Positions 45,892 through 53,773 of a DNA stretch of 64,000 nt are shown here, one piece after another. The first letter of the stretch is position 1; every line of letters starts with the position of its first letter. The notes beneath the pieces are model-generated. The model did no database searches. It had not been told where the DNA came from and was given only the letters and a program-made list of their open reading frames with translations. Location of the stretch: positions 124,001-188,000 of the forward strand of contig NZ_JBHEBG010000004.1 in the NCBI RefSeq assembly GCF_046557915.1, written 5' to 3'. A program made the translations under genes and the position numbers. The DNA is from JBHEBG01 sp046557915 (GTDB lineage: Bacteria; Bacteroidota; Bacteroidia; Flavobacteriales; Flavobacteriaceae).

Positions 45892-47622
45892 TTATAAGAC
45901 CGAATTGTCCAAAGTTATGTCGGCGTGTTTCCAGGCCGTGTCATATTCTTGCTTAATGGCTGCTGCCTCTTCCGTTTTGCCTTGCTCTTTAAGGCTTTTA
46001 TGAAGCCCCATTAGCGACCATCCATTTTGTCTTAATACCTTTAAATCTTCTTTATAAACCTTTTCCGCTTCTTCAAACTTGTTGGCTTTTAGGAGTATGG
46101 CCCCCAGGTTTTGCCTTGTGGGGATATGCCAGGCAGATGGTTCTGTGTAAACCAAGTTATCCTCGGCTATCACAGCCTTTTCCAAGTGTTCCTGTGCTTT
46201 GGCAAGATCTCCTTGCAAGGCGGCCAATTCTCCGGCCACTACTTCATAAGCAACATTGGCAATGTTAACAGAGGTATTATTGGCAGCAGCTACCAGGTCT
46301 TTCAAATCCGGGTCTTCCCTTAAGGTTTTGATAGCTTCCAGTTCCTCCATGGCCTCCTTGGCGTTGTTTTTCCTTATGAATGCTATGCCACGCGCGTAAT
46401 GCCGTATAAGGCTCAGGTGTTTAATTTCAGGGTTTGGAGCAGGAATGGTAAGGATGTCATTCCATTTCCCGAAACGCGTATAGGCCAGTAAGGGGGTAGC
46501 TGCAAAATCTTGTAAAAAGGGTAATGTATTCAATTCTCCAGTAGGTACTTTTTCTGCTGTTTTCTTGGCGGCATCTATGGCAATTTTACTATCTCCCAAT
46601 AAACTCGCGGCCGACCATAAAAAATGAATGTTATGTGGATAATATCCCAGTGGGTAAAGTCCTTGCGAATAACATTGCGAGATATAGTCCTCATCTGCCA
46701 AAATTGCGGCCTGATTGGCTGTTACAGCATCCTTATAACGCCCTACCCTAATATATATGTGTGATGGCATATGCACAATATGCCCGGCCGCAGGCATAAG
46801 GCTACCTAACTTATCCGCACTTGGAACGGCAAGATCTGGTTTAGGTAATTCTACCATATGAATATAGTAATGGTGTGCCCCAGGGTTATTGGGGTCTAGC
46901 TTCATGGCTTTCTCCAAAGCCAGTTTGGCTTCCGCGATGTTGGGCGAAGGGTTTCCTTCGGCGTCCCAATAATTCCACGGTACTGTATTCATCACCGCGG
47001 CAGCATACAAAGTTTGGATGTTGGCATCCTCGGGAAATTGCTTTACTACCTTTTCCATAGCGTGCATATAGGCAAGGTTCAGTACTTCTACTTCCGTGGT
47101 TAGATCTTTACTATATCTAGATGCCAGCGCCTGTATAAGTGCTTGCTCTTTTGGTGTTGCTTTAGATGCAAGACCTTGTGCCATGGCGAGCGCCTCATTG
47201 TATTTGTTCTTTCGCTCATCATCCGGTAAGGGATCGTTGATATTAGGACCTAAGGCATAGGCCTGGCCCCAATAGGTCATGGCAGAACCTGGGTCTAAAC
47301 GAGAAGCTTCCAGATAGGAACGATGTGCTTCCGCATGGTTAAACGCATACGTTAACTTTAGACCTTGATCAAAAAAAGTTTGCGCCCTTTCTGTTTTGAT
47401 GGTAATGGGAAAGTGTAGGTCTCCCAGGTTTTCGAACAAAGGGGAAATCTGTTGGGTAGTGTCCACATCGCTAAGCAGATACTTGGCAACGGTGCACTTT
47501 ATAAAATTAAATGAAGCCTGCTGCGAACGATCTGGTAGCTTCTCTGAAGCACTAGGAGTAAAATAATAGATTAGGGACAAAAATACAACTGCTAATAACA
47601 GCAGACCTGTTTTTGTTTTCAT
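45892..47622 (-). CDS. Exported tetratricopeptide-repeat protein
   Basis: A 576-residue protein with a hydrophobic N-terminal anchor or signal (about 6-24). TPR helices begin near residue 75 (FFDQGLKLTYAFNHAEAHRSY) and continue to the C-terminus in two blocks, with a central part containing HHYYIHMVELP and HMPSHIYIRVGRY near 250-290, a pair of His-rich stretches that recur in this bacterial TPR group. I take the start at MKTKTGLLL; the frame is open 11 codons higher without support. It precedes the SCO gene by 22 bases. Its partner is unknown. Confidence 0.82.
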   Translation of the reverse strand: MKTKTGLLLLAVVFLSLIYYFTPSASEKLPDRSQQASFNFIKCTVAKYLLSDVDTTQQISPLFENLGDLHFPITIKTERAQTFFDQGLKLTYAFNHAEAHRSYLEASRLDPGSAMTYWGQAYALGPNINDPLPDDERKNKYNEALAMAQGLASKATPKEQALIQALASRYSKDLTTEVEVLNLAYMHAMEKVVKQFPEDANIQTLYAAAVMNTVPWNYWDAEGNPSPNIAEAKLALEKAMKLDPNNPGAHHYYIHMVELPKPDLAVPSADKLGSLMPAAGHIVHMPSHIYIRVGRYKDAVTANQAAILADEDYISQCYSQGLYPLGYYPHNIHFLWSAASLLGDSKIAIDAAKKTAEKVPTGELNTLPFLQDFAATPLLAYTRFGKWNDILTIPAPNPEIKHLSLIRHYARGIAFIRKNNAKEAMEELEAIKTLREDPDLKDLVAAANNTSVNIANVAYEVVAGELAALQGDLAKAQEHLEKAVIAEDNLVYTEPSAWHIPTRQNLGAILLKANKFEEAEKVYKEDLKVLRQNGWSLMGLHKSLKEQGKTEEAAAIKQEYDTAWKHADITLDNSVL

Positions 47623-48178
47623 GGGTTTAAAATTTAAAATGTTCTGGTTATACAATCAGTGTTCGTTTTTAATATAAAAATTGGATTTTGCGTCTAGCCA
47701 AAAACAAAAGGGGGGGCATTTTTGGATGTTTGGTAAAATTTTCGGAGAAGAAAAAATACACCTTTTACCATAAAATTTGGAAATCACCGGATTGCTCCAC
47801 AATAAGGGTTTACTACAGGAAAGTGCAACCATGGTCAATATAGACATAGGTTTTTCCCATTCGCATAGACAACTATATAAAAATAGGGTGTAACAAATTA
47901 AAAGTGACAATAAAAGGGCGTATTGATACTTCATTCTCGTGTTAATTGATGTACCTAAGGCACATGTATGGCTACAGCGTGGGGGAATAAAGTATTAAAC
48001 TTGGTGCAGCTTAAAGGTAACGAATTTACACAAGAAGGGATAAAAAGCTAACGAATGTGTGTGATATGAAGTGCAATCCGTGCATTCTGCCAATATTCCT
48101 GTACGAATGGCATTCCCAAATACGGTGTTAATGTACGCTTAAATGGGGTCACCAAGAGAACTGATCGGATATGCGGGT
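47623..48178. other. 556-base gap without a supported gene
   Basis: On the minus strand a 92-codon frame (47656-47934) starts MKYQYALLLSLL, which looks like a signal peptide, but its remainder is Cys/Trp/Pro-rich with no domain and no nearby promoter or terminator, so I leave it uncalled. The rest has no hairpin, tRNA or repeat that I can support. Confidence 0.4.
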
Positions 48179-48649
48179 TTATCCTTTGTACGATGTACAA
48201 CCTGCTCTTCTTCTCGTATCTATTAGGTAGATAATCTTCCAGATACCATTATCATGAAACAACTGAAATGAATTTACGCCACAATGGCTAAACTTTCCAT
48301 CAAGCCAAAACTCATAGGTAGTCCAGGCATTGGCCATATTGCCATCTACCTGAACATTATAGGAGCTAATTCTTTCCTCCCATTTCTCCAGTACCGGGCG
48401 TTTGCTTCCTATCACTTTTATAAAACCTGCCACATCGTCCTGCTTTAAGATATCCTGCCCTTCTTTATTTCTAAAGGCCGTCTGAAAAGTAACGTTGTCA
48501 CCCATGGTCTGCTTTAATTTAATGGTATCCCCTTGGTGAAAAGCATTAAAAAAAGCCTCTACTACACCTTTTACCTCAGTTTCGGTGGTATTTTGGGCTT
48601 TGGAGGAAAAAGCTACCAACAGGCAACAAATAGTTATTGTTTTTTTCAT
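48179..48649 (-). CDS. Exported NTF2-like protein
   Basis: A 156-residue protein with a signal peptide (about 1-19, SSKAQ) and an NTF2/SnoaL-like cone-shaped domain: VVEAFFNAFHQGDTIKLKQ near 30, then beta strands with TTYEFWLDGKFSHCGVNSFQL near 117-137 and the closing IWKIIYLIDTRR. These secreted NTF2-like proteins are widespread and mostly uncharacterised. I choose MKKTITICC as the start over an ATG ten codons upstream. Confidence 0.82.
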   Translation of the reverse strand: MKKTITICCLLVAFSSKAQNTTETEVKGVVEAFFNAFHQGDTIKLKQTMGDNVTFQTAFRNKEGQDILKQDDVAGFIKVIGSKRPVLEKWEERISSYNVQVDGNMANAWTTYEFWLDGKFSHCGVNSFQLFHDNGIWKIIYLIDTRRRAGCTSYKG

Positions 48650-48761
48650 AACGCAGATCGATAAAATTAAAATGTTCAAAATACGCTTATAAAGATGCCT
48701 TTAATAACTGAAAAAAACAAAAATTTTACATTTGGCAAGAACAGAAGTAGGGAATAAAGAA

Positions 48762-48785
48762 CGGCCAACAGATATATGTTGGCCG
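48762..48785 (-). terminator. Hairpin terminator after the YHS gene
   Basis: CGGCCAACA and TGTTGGCCG pair over 9 bp with a 6-base loop, ten bases after the YHS stop on the minus strand; the following TTCTTTATT is only a moderate U-tract. Confidence 0.7.
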
Positions 48786-48794
48786 CTACTAGAA

Positions 48795-49259
48795 CTACTT
48801 GATGGTTTTGAGAGTCTTCCAATTTGCATTGGCCAATTTTTCCATCTCGCCCTCATTACCTAACCACGGGATAATGGTATTAAAGGGCTTGCCTTCATAA
48901 TAGTCATTGAAGAAAAGATAAAGCTTACCGTTATCTATTCTAAAGGTTTCGGGGTCTACCGGTACTTTTTTGTTCATTTTAGCCACCGCAAAGGCACAAT
49001 AACCACCATACTTCGGAAGATATGCAGTGGGGTTGGCCATAAAGGAAGCCCTGTTTTTGGCACTGGAAAAATAGTAGGTTGCTCCCTTGTGTTCTGCAGA
49101 AAATTCCACACTGCCCCTCGCTGCAGTATTGGTGGTAAAATAGTTTACCACGTCATAACCTCTTAGCGCCAGTTGGTTTTCATCAGTACTCACGGATTGC
49201 GTTCTGGCGGCAATACTAAAGAGAAAAATAAAGCTAAAAGAAAGAAATACGTTTTTCAT
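48795..49259 (-). CDS. YHS domain-containing exported protein
   Basis: A 154-residue protein with a signal peptide (about 1-20). It carries the YHS-type metal-binding region: LALRGYDVVNYFT near 30, GATYYFSSAKNRASFMANPTAY near 60-81, and LPKYGGYCAFAVAK with its Cys. Family members are seen near copper or metal handling and respiration genes, which fits the SCO protein about 3 kb downstream, but this is weak context. It is divergent from the AraC regulator. Confidence 0.87.
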   Translation of the reverse strand: MKNVFLSFSFIFLFSIAARTQSVSTDENQLALRGYDVVNYFTTNTAARGSVEFSAEHKGATYYFSSAKNRASFMANPTAYLPKYGGYCAFAVAKMNKKVPVDPETFRIDNGKLYLFFNDYYEGKPFNTIIPWLGNEGEMEKLANANWKTLKTIK

Positions 49260-49312
49260 TGTTTATGGATTTAGATATTAATAAAGCAAATCTAAACGTA
49301 GAACTTGTATCA

Positions 49313-49339
49313 TTGATTATATTTAATCCATTATATTTG
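49313..49339 (+). promoter_or_regulatory. Promoter of the AraC regulator
   Basis: TTG at 49313-49315, then 16 bases, then TATATTTG at 49332-49339: both elements match the Bacteroidota consensus. Predicted +1 near 49343, an 18-nt leader to the ATG at 49361. It is the most complete promoter in the window and decides the start codon. Confidence 0.65.
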
Positions 49340-49360
49340 CTTAATCGTACAAAAAAGCAA

Positions 49361-50266
49361 ATGGACGTATTGAGTAAAGTGTTGGAGAAAATAAAACTTT
49401 CCAGTGCTGTGTATTTTAAATCGGATTTCCCTGCCCCTTGGGGTATGGAAGTGCCTAAAGGACCATTTTCACAGTTCCATTTGGTTGCTCATGGAAAATG
49501 CCTCTTACATTTTCAAGAAGAGTTTATTGAGCTTTTTGAAGGCGATATTGTGGTTTTTCCTTTAGGTTCCCATCATTGGTTGGCAGATGCTAAAACCAGC
49601 AAACGGGCGTCTGGGCAAGAGGTACTCACGGCCATACAGCAAGGGGAGTCTTTGTTTCAGGGAACCCAACTACATACGACTTTGGTCTGTGGACATTTTG
49701 AGTTTGATAGATCCTTTGATCATCCGGTTATTAGTGAACTGCCAAACTTGATACATATTACCAAGACCGAAAAAAAGGACTATCAATGGCTCGCCCAGAT
49801 TGTTGAATTAATAAAACACGAATCTGCCGCGGGCCAGGTAGGAAGTCATGTGATAGTTAATAAATTGGGAGAAATTCTTTTTATGCATGTATTGCGCGCC
49901 CATATGTTGCAACAAAAACGGCAACAAGGCTTTTTAGCGGCCTTGTTGGATCCGCGCATGGCCAAGGCGCTAACAGCAATACATTTAAACCCGGCGTTTG
50001 AGTGGAAATTACAGGGTTTGGCCCAGATTGCGGGAATGTCTCGGACCAGTTTTTGTAACCGTTTTAAAAGCCTAATAGGGGATACTCCGCTGAACTACGT
50101 TACCCAGTGGCGGATGTTATGTGCTAGGGAGCTCTTGTTACAAAGTGCTAAGCCTGTGGGTGAAATTGCTCTGGAAGTAGGGTATAGATCGGAAGCAGCT
50201 TTTAACCGTGTTTTTAAAAAACGAATGGTTTTAACACCTCTAAAATTTAGAATGGAACGCCGGTAG
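49361..50266 (+). CDS. AraC family transcriptional regulator with cupin-like sensor domain
   Basis: A 301-residue regulator. The N-terminal cupin-type sensing domain (about 15-170) includes FHLVAHGKCLLHFQEEFIE and DIVVFPLGSHHWL; the C-terminal AraC DNA-binding region (about 205-300) has two helix-turn-helix units (LAQIAGMSRTSFCNRFKS; VGEIALEVGYRSEAAFNRVF). I start it at MDVLSKVLEK because a complete promoter lies upstream of it; the frame is open 34 codons further, but that stretch contains the promoter. Ligand and targets are unknown; the divergent YHS gene is one candidate. Confidence 0.92.
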   Translation: MDVLSKVLEKIKLSSAVYFKSDFPAPWGMEVPKGPFSQFHLVAHGKCLLHFQEEFIELFEGDIVVFPLGSHHWLADAKTSKRASGQEVLTAIQQGESLFQGTQLHTTLVCGHFEFDRSFDHPVISELPNLIHITKTEKKDYQWLAQIVELIKHESAAGQVGSHVIVNKLGEILFMHVLRAHMLQQKRQQGFLAALLDPRMAKALTAIHLNPAFEWKLQGLAQIAGMSRTSFCNRFKSLIGDTPLNYVTQWRMLCARELLLQSAKPVGEIALEVGYRSEAAFNRVFKKRMVLTPLKFRMERR

Positions 50267-50321
50267 TGCGAAGCATAATCAGTCCTATGTGAGTAAAATC
50301 CGTAAAAATGCAAACACTTTT

Positions 50322-50984
50322 TTACGCCCTTAACTCTTCCATATCAGCAAGGAGTTCATTCAATTTTTTGAAAACTCGGCCATAAATCAGATTTACATCC
50401 CATTTATAGATTTTTCTACCAAAAAAGGCCAGCAGAATCATGATTAACACTACGCCTATTATCCCAATTACAGGAATACCGAAAATTAAATAACTATCCG
50501 GATAGTGCATAATAAATTTTTGTACCAAAGCTTCTCCCATGGGCGTACCATCCATATTAAAAAACCAAAACCCCAATAAAATGGCCAAGAAGATTAAAGG
50601 GTAGTAAAAGCTGGCCATTTGGGCGTTTACCAAAAGTTGTTGTTGCATCCAATCACTAAAAGACTTTAGGTAATTATAGCTGTTGTCACTTTTATCAATT
50701 TTGAGCAACCCTTTAAGAAGCTTTCTGTTCACTGCGACTATCGTATTCAATATTAAAAAAAGCAGTATTCCCGTAACCGGAATACCAAAAAAGAAGGATG
50801 CCAACAATACAACAAAAGATCCTACTACTATGGCAACGAGGTTTATTTTGAACATTTTTTTAAACTTGTCTAAAATATGTCTCGATTTTTGCTGGTACAG
50901 GTTGTTTATTCTTGGTGCTATTAGGGCATCGTGTTTTAAAAAACCTTCTTTCCAAATTATCTCCAATGATTTCTCCATTTGCAT
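50322..50984 (-). CDS. Multi-helix membrane protein paired with an ECF sigma factor
   Basis: A 220-residue inner-membrane protein with about four helices (near 48-66, 72-88, 126-143, 168-191) and cytoplasmic-looking N- and C-terminal segments. There is no zinc-binding anti-sigma motif (HxxxCxxC). It starts 6 bases after the sigma gene stop on the same strand, so the two are co-transcribed. In Bacteroidota such membrane partners of ECF sigma factors are common and suspected to act as anti-sigma factors. I see no recognised domain; the role is inferred from pairing. Confidence 0.72.
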   Translation of the reverse strand: MQMEKSLEIIWKEGFLKHDALIAPRINNLYQQKSRHILDKFKKMFKINLVAIVVGSFVVLLASFFFGIPVTGILLFLILNTIVAVNRKLLKGLLKIDKSDNSYNYLKSFSDWMQQQLLVNAQMASFYYPLIFLAILLGFWFFNMDGTPMGEALVQKFIMHYPDSYLIFGIPVIGIIGVVLIMILLAFFGRKIYKWDVNLIYGRVFKKLNELLADMEELRA

Positions 50985-50989
50985 ATGTT

Positions 50990-51469
50990 TTAAGTGAGTT
51001 TTTTTCGCAATCGATCCTTTATTCTATTGATCCTGACCCCAATACTATTTGGGTTTGTACCCATTATCTCCGCTATTTCTTTATAACTCTTTTCTTCTAA
51101 GTAAAGCAAGATAACTGCACGGTCTACCTCGGATAACAGCCTAATTGCAGCATACAATTGATTGAGTGATTCGTCAGTAAATGCCTTACTCTCTTCCAAA
51201 GCTTCTAAGGGTACAGCATCGGAAGGGGTATGTTGAACATTGTTTTTCTTTTTTTTCAATAAGGTGAGACATACGTTCAATGAGACCCTATAAATCCATG
51301 TAGACCACGCGGATTGTCCTTTAAATTTTCCGCTGCTACGCCATATTTGAAGGCAAACTTCCTGATAATAGTCTTCATAATCTTGCTGGGTGCTGGTATA
51401 AGCCCGGCATATTTTAATGATTATTGCCGCATACGGTAAAATAGACTTGGTATAAAAATCGGTACTCAC
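50990..51469 (-). CDS. RNA polymerase sigma-70 factor, ECF type
   Basis: A 159-residue alternative sigma factor with region 2 (about 15-80, QQDYEDYYQEVCLQIWR and STWIYRVSLNVCL) and region 4 (about 105-158, LSEVDRAVILLYLEEKSYKEIAEIMG then NSIGVRINRIKDRLRKKL). The length fits an ECF factor, and region 3 is absent as expected. It is followed by the membrane protein that is likely to control it. Its own promoter and targets are not visible from this window. Confidence 0.93.
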   Translation of the reverse strand: MSTDFYTKSILPYAAIIIKICRAYTSTQQDYEDYYQEVCLQIWRSSGKFKGQSAWSTWIYRVSLNVCLTLLKKKKNNVQHTPSDAVPLEALEESKAFTDESLNQLYAAIRLLSEVDRAVILLYLEEKSYKEIAEIMGTNPNSIGVRINRIKDRLRKKLT

Positions 51470-51765
51470 GATTGTTTTTTTATTTAGTGGCTCAAATTAC
51501 AGATTATTACAGGGCTGCAAATTTTCTTTCGGTTTGGCCCCAAATAGTTTTGCTGTTATTAACCGGATAAAAGAAACTCAATTTGACTAACCGTGGACAA
51601 TGGCTATCAGAATATCTTTGATACTTTTTTAACACTCTTCCCAATGGCGTTCACATAGGTTTAACGTACTACCAGCTTAATTTTCATTAAAAATTTATAT
51701 CTTTCTTTTAATCAAATCGCTGATACATAAGTGTTTGCGGTTAACAATGTTTTAAACCAATCCTT
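51470..51765. other. Divergent 296-base gap between the sigma factor and the lipocalin-like gene
   Basis: No reading frame. A TATATCTTTC stretch near 51697 is an imperfect -7 box for the plus-strand gene at 51766 (leader about 55 nt). No operator or hairpin that I can support. Confidence 0.4.
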
Positions 51766-52185
51766 ATGAAAGAGAAAAACCTCAAAACACCTTTTTGCCG
51801 TTTTTACTATGTATCGCTATTGGGCTTTTTAGCACTAACCCTAGGCTTTGGTATTCCTGCTCAAAACCAATCAGATATGGAGTTGATACAAGGAAAATGG
51901 GACTGGGTCTATACAAAAGGAAAAGAAAAGGGAGAAACATATAATGTAACCCCACAATCCATGAACATGTCGGTAACCTATAACTTTGTGGACAAGGACG
52001 TTAAAATTTACGTTAACGGTGTAGATAACGAAATGTACCCGTTTTACTTTTCTGCCGATACCCTTAAGTATGGGCAAGAGGTGGTGTTGTACCGGTTGTC
52101 TGGTGCAAACGACTCCCTAATTTTAAGCAATAGCAGTTGTTGCGATGATGTTTTTGAAAAAGCATTCGTCCGTACAGACGACTAA
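51766..52185 (+). CDS. Small exported lipocalin-like protein
   Basis: A 139-residue exported protein with a signal peptide (about 12-32, GIPAQ). The mature part looks like a single beta-barrel, opening IQGKWDWVYTKG (the 'GxW' of lipocalin-like folds) and ending with a Cys-Cys pair in SNSSCCDDVF. It is too short for a full eight-stranded lipocalin family match and I cannot name a family. It is divergent from the ECF sigma factor, a possible regulator, and convergent with the dehydrogenase gene. Confidence 0.7.
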   Translation: MKEKNLKTPFCRFYYVSLLGFLALTLGFGIPAQNQSDMELIQGKWDWVYTKGKEKGETYNVTPQSMNMSVTYNFVDKDVKIYVNGVDNEMYPFYFSADTLKYGQEVVLYRLSGANDSLILSNSSCCDDVFEKAFVRTDD

Positions 52186-52232
52186 TCTTGGTCAATAACT
52201 TTTATTGTACATTAAAATAGGTTTATATTGGG

Positions 52233-52832
52233 TTAATCGTATATCCGGATTACTTCTCCACTCCCTTTTCCCAATACACTTCTTACGTATCCGTTTACTA
52301 CTTTGTCCATGGGTATGGGATTGTGCCCTGGGAAGTAAGTACCATACTTTTCCGCAGCATCTTCTACCATACCGCTTGAGACCACGTTTATCCTAATTCC
52401 GTTTTCAATTTCCAATTGTACCGCCTTAACAAAACTGTGGATAGCACCATTTACCATGGCTGCACTTGTGGTGAGAGCTACAGGGTCATCTGCCAGTATT
52501 CCTGTTGTGAGCGTTATAGAACCTCCTGGGCTAAGATACTGTCTGCCAATCCTTACCAGGTTTACCTGCCCCATTAATTTACTGCGGAGCCCTATAAAGA
52601 AATCGGATTCGGACAAATGCTGAAATTTGGCCCACTTTGCATCTCCGGCAGCACAGATAATGGCATCTACAGCGCCTACTTTTTTAAAAAGTTCTTCGAT
52701 AGAATCCGATGCAGCAATATCAACGTTAAGATCGGTTGTTCTGCCGGCAACGAGTACCTCATGTTGTTCTGAGAAATGGGCAACTACTTTTTTGCCGATT
52801 GTACCGGTACCTCCAATGATAAGTATTTTCAT
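52233..52832 (-). CDS. Atypical short-chain dehydrogenase/reductase-like protein
   Basis: A 199-residue Rossmann-fold protein of the SDR superfamily. The nucleotide-binding GGTGTIGKKV (residues about 7-16) and the CAAGDAKWAKF block are present. The Tyr-x-x-x-Lys catalytic pair of classical SDRs is not: the matching region reads AAMVNGAIHSFVK. It may still bind NAD(P) or use a non-standard active site, as in some divergent SDRs. It lies 81 bases downstream of the ArsR regulator on the same strand, and an imperfect copy of the ArsR operator lies in the gap. Confidence 0.85.
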   Translation of the reverse strand: MKILIIGGTGTIGKKVVAHFSEQHEVLVAGRTTDLNVDIAASDSIEELFKKVGAVDAIICAAGDAKWAKFQHLSESDFFIGLRSKLMGQVNLVRIGRQYLSPGGSITLTTGILADDPVALTTSAAMVNGAIHSFVKAVQLEIENGIRINVVSSGMVEDAAEKYGTYFPGHNPIPMDKVVNGYVRSVLGKGSGEVIRIYD

Positions 52833-52872
52833 AATTTTTTATTATAGTATCTTCTAAATTTTTATTTTCAAT

Positions 52873-52887
52873 TCGATAATTCTAGAT
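52873..52887. promoter_or_regulatory. Imperfect ArsR-type operator ahead of the dehydrogenase gene
   Basis: TCGATAATTCTAGAT matches the arsR palindrome (53237-53251 portion) at 13 of 15 bases, including the whole TCGATAATT left half. It lies about 41 bases upstream of the dehydrogenase start. The match is seen; binding by the neighbouring regulator is inferred. Confidence 0.5.
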
Positions 52888-52913
52888 TTATAGATGTATC
52901 AATATAAAAGCCT

Positions 52914-53216
52914 TCATATTTTTTCCAGGATTAACTTGGCATATTTCTTTACAGTGTCCTCATTGCGTTTGTAATAGGTCCATTTGCCTATTCTTGTTGG
53001 AATAACCAACTCTGCTTGTTGCATTAGGGACAGGTAATGGGATATTGTGGATTGCGAAAGTTGCGCCTTTTCTTGAATATAAAGTACGCACACACCAAAA
53101 TCAAAATGACCCAACTCCTTATGGGGAGGAAAGTGCTTGTCCGGATCCTTAAGCCATCCAAATATATTGAGGCGTGTTTGGTTAGAAAGCGCTTTGTTGA
53201 TTTTTATAATATCCAT
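52914..53216 (-). CDS. ArsR/SmtB-type winged-helix transcriptional regulator
   Basis: A 100-residue regulator: NKALSNQTRLNIFGWLKDP near the N-terminus and the recognition-helix block KAQLSQSTISHYLSLMQQAEL near 50-70, then the wing (PTRIGKWTYYKRN). No ELCV(C/G)D metal-binding motif is visible, so its signal is not a classic metal; Cys residues in GVCVLY may serve redox sensing. The start MDIIKINKAL (53216) is preferred over the ATG seven codons up because the palindromic operator lies across that upstream codon. It is just upstream of the dehydrogenase gene. Confidence 0.88.
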   Translation of the reverse strand: MDIIKINKALSNQTRLNIFGWLKDPDKHFPPHKELGHFDFGVCVLYIQEKAQLSQSTISHYLSLMQQAELVIPTRIGKWTYYKRNEDTVKKYAKLILEKI

Positions 53217-53235
53217 ATCACAAAGATAATTAAAC

Positions 53236-53251
53236 ATCGATAATTATCGAT
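53236..53251. promoter_or_regulatory. Perfect 16-bp palindromic operator of the ArsR-type regulator
   Basis: ATCGATAATTATCGAT is an exact inverted repeat, 20 bases before the regulator's start codon, where an autoregulatory operator would lie. A second, imperfect copy ahead of the dehydrogenase gene supports a shared regulon. Confidence 0.65.
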
Positions 53252-53343
53252 ATGTAGATGTAATTTTAGTTGAAAATTAAGAAAATTTGTAAGCAGTAGG
53301 GTAGTGGTACAATAGTTATGCGTGGGCAATCGAGGACCATAAA

Positions 53344-53757
53344 TCAATCAAACGGCAGCCGATCGGGTTCTAAAAACATATGTTTTGCTTGTTCTAGGGC
53401 AAATATGTTGATCCCATAATGCGCATCCATAAGTTCTTTAAAGTTGTATTGCAGACGAGGAAATTGAACGATAAAATCACTAAAATTCCCTGCATTTGTC
53501 TTTTGCATAAAATGATAAACCGCCTTTGTGGCCGCCACTGTAACCGTTTTGTTGAATTTATCCCCGGCGCCAAGGCTCTCGGCATACGCAGGTATTTGGG
53601 TACACAAATGCGTTATTGAAGTTTCTAACCCATACTTCTTGATATGTATCCATGCGAGTCTCAAATGTGCTTCATGACTAAAGAACTTGGGGTTTAGCGT
53701 GCGGTTTGCAAACTGGGTTTCAAATTCCTCATCACTAAGGCTAAAATGATCCTGCAT
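53344..53757 (-). CDS. Conserved-looking protein of unknown function
   Basis: A 137-residue cytoplasmic protein without signal or membrane helix. It looks mostly alpha-helical, with FSHEAHLRLAWIHIKKYG near 26-43 (two His in one helix) and FNKTVTVAATKAVYHFM near 71-87. This pattern, with paired His/Glu, resembles a widespread group of uncharacterised proteins, but I cannot name a Pfam family. It is 17 bases upstream of the DinB-like gene's 5' neighbour on the same strand. Function not assigned. Confidence 0.65.
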   Translation of the reverse strand: MQDHFSLSDEEFETQFANRTLNPKFFSHEAHLRLAWIHIKKYGLETSITHLCTQIPAYAESLGAGDKFNKTVTVAATKAVYHFMQKTNAGNFSDFIVQFPRLQYNFKELMDAHYGINIFALEQAKHMFLEPDRLPFD

Positions 53758-53773
53758 TTTCTTTCAATTGCGA

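Noticed and set aside
47656..47934. A 92-codon minus-strand frame with a signal-peptide-like start
   Set aside because: Only the first 20 residues look protein-like; the rest is Cys/Trp/Pro-rich without domain, promoter or terminator. Comparative data would be needed.
31487..51736. The shared 13-mer TACATAAGTGTTT upstream of two genes (31488-31500 and 51724-51736)
   Set aside because: In 64 kb of AT-rich sequence, identical 13-mers are expected many times by chance; the flanks do not match.
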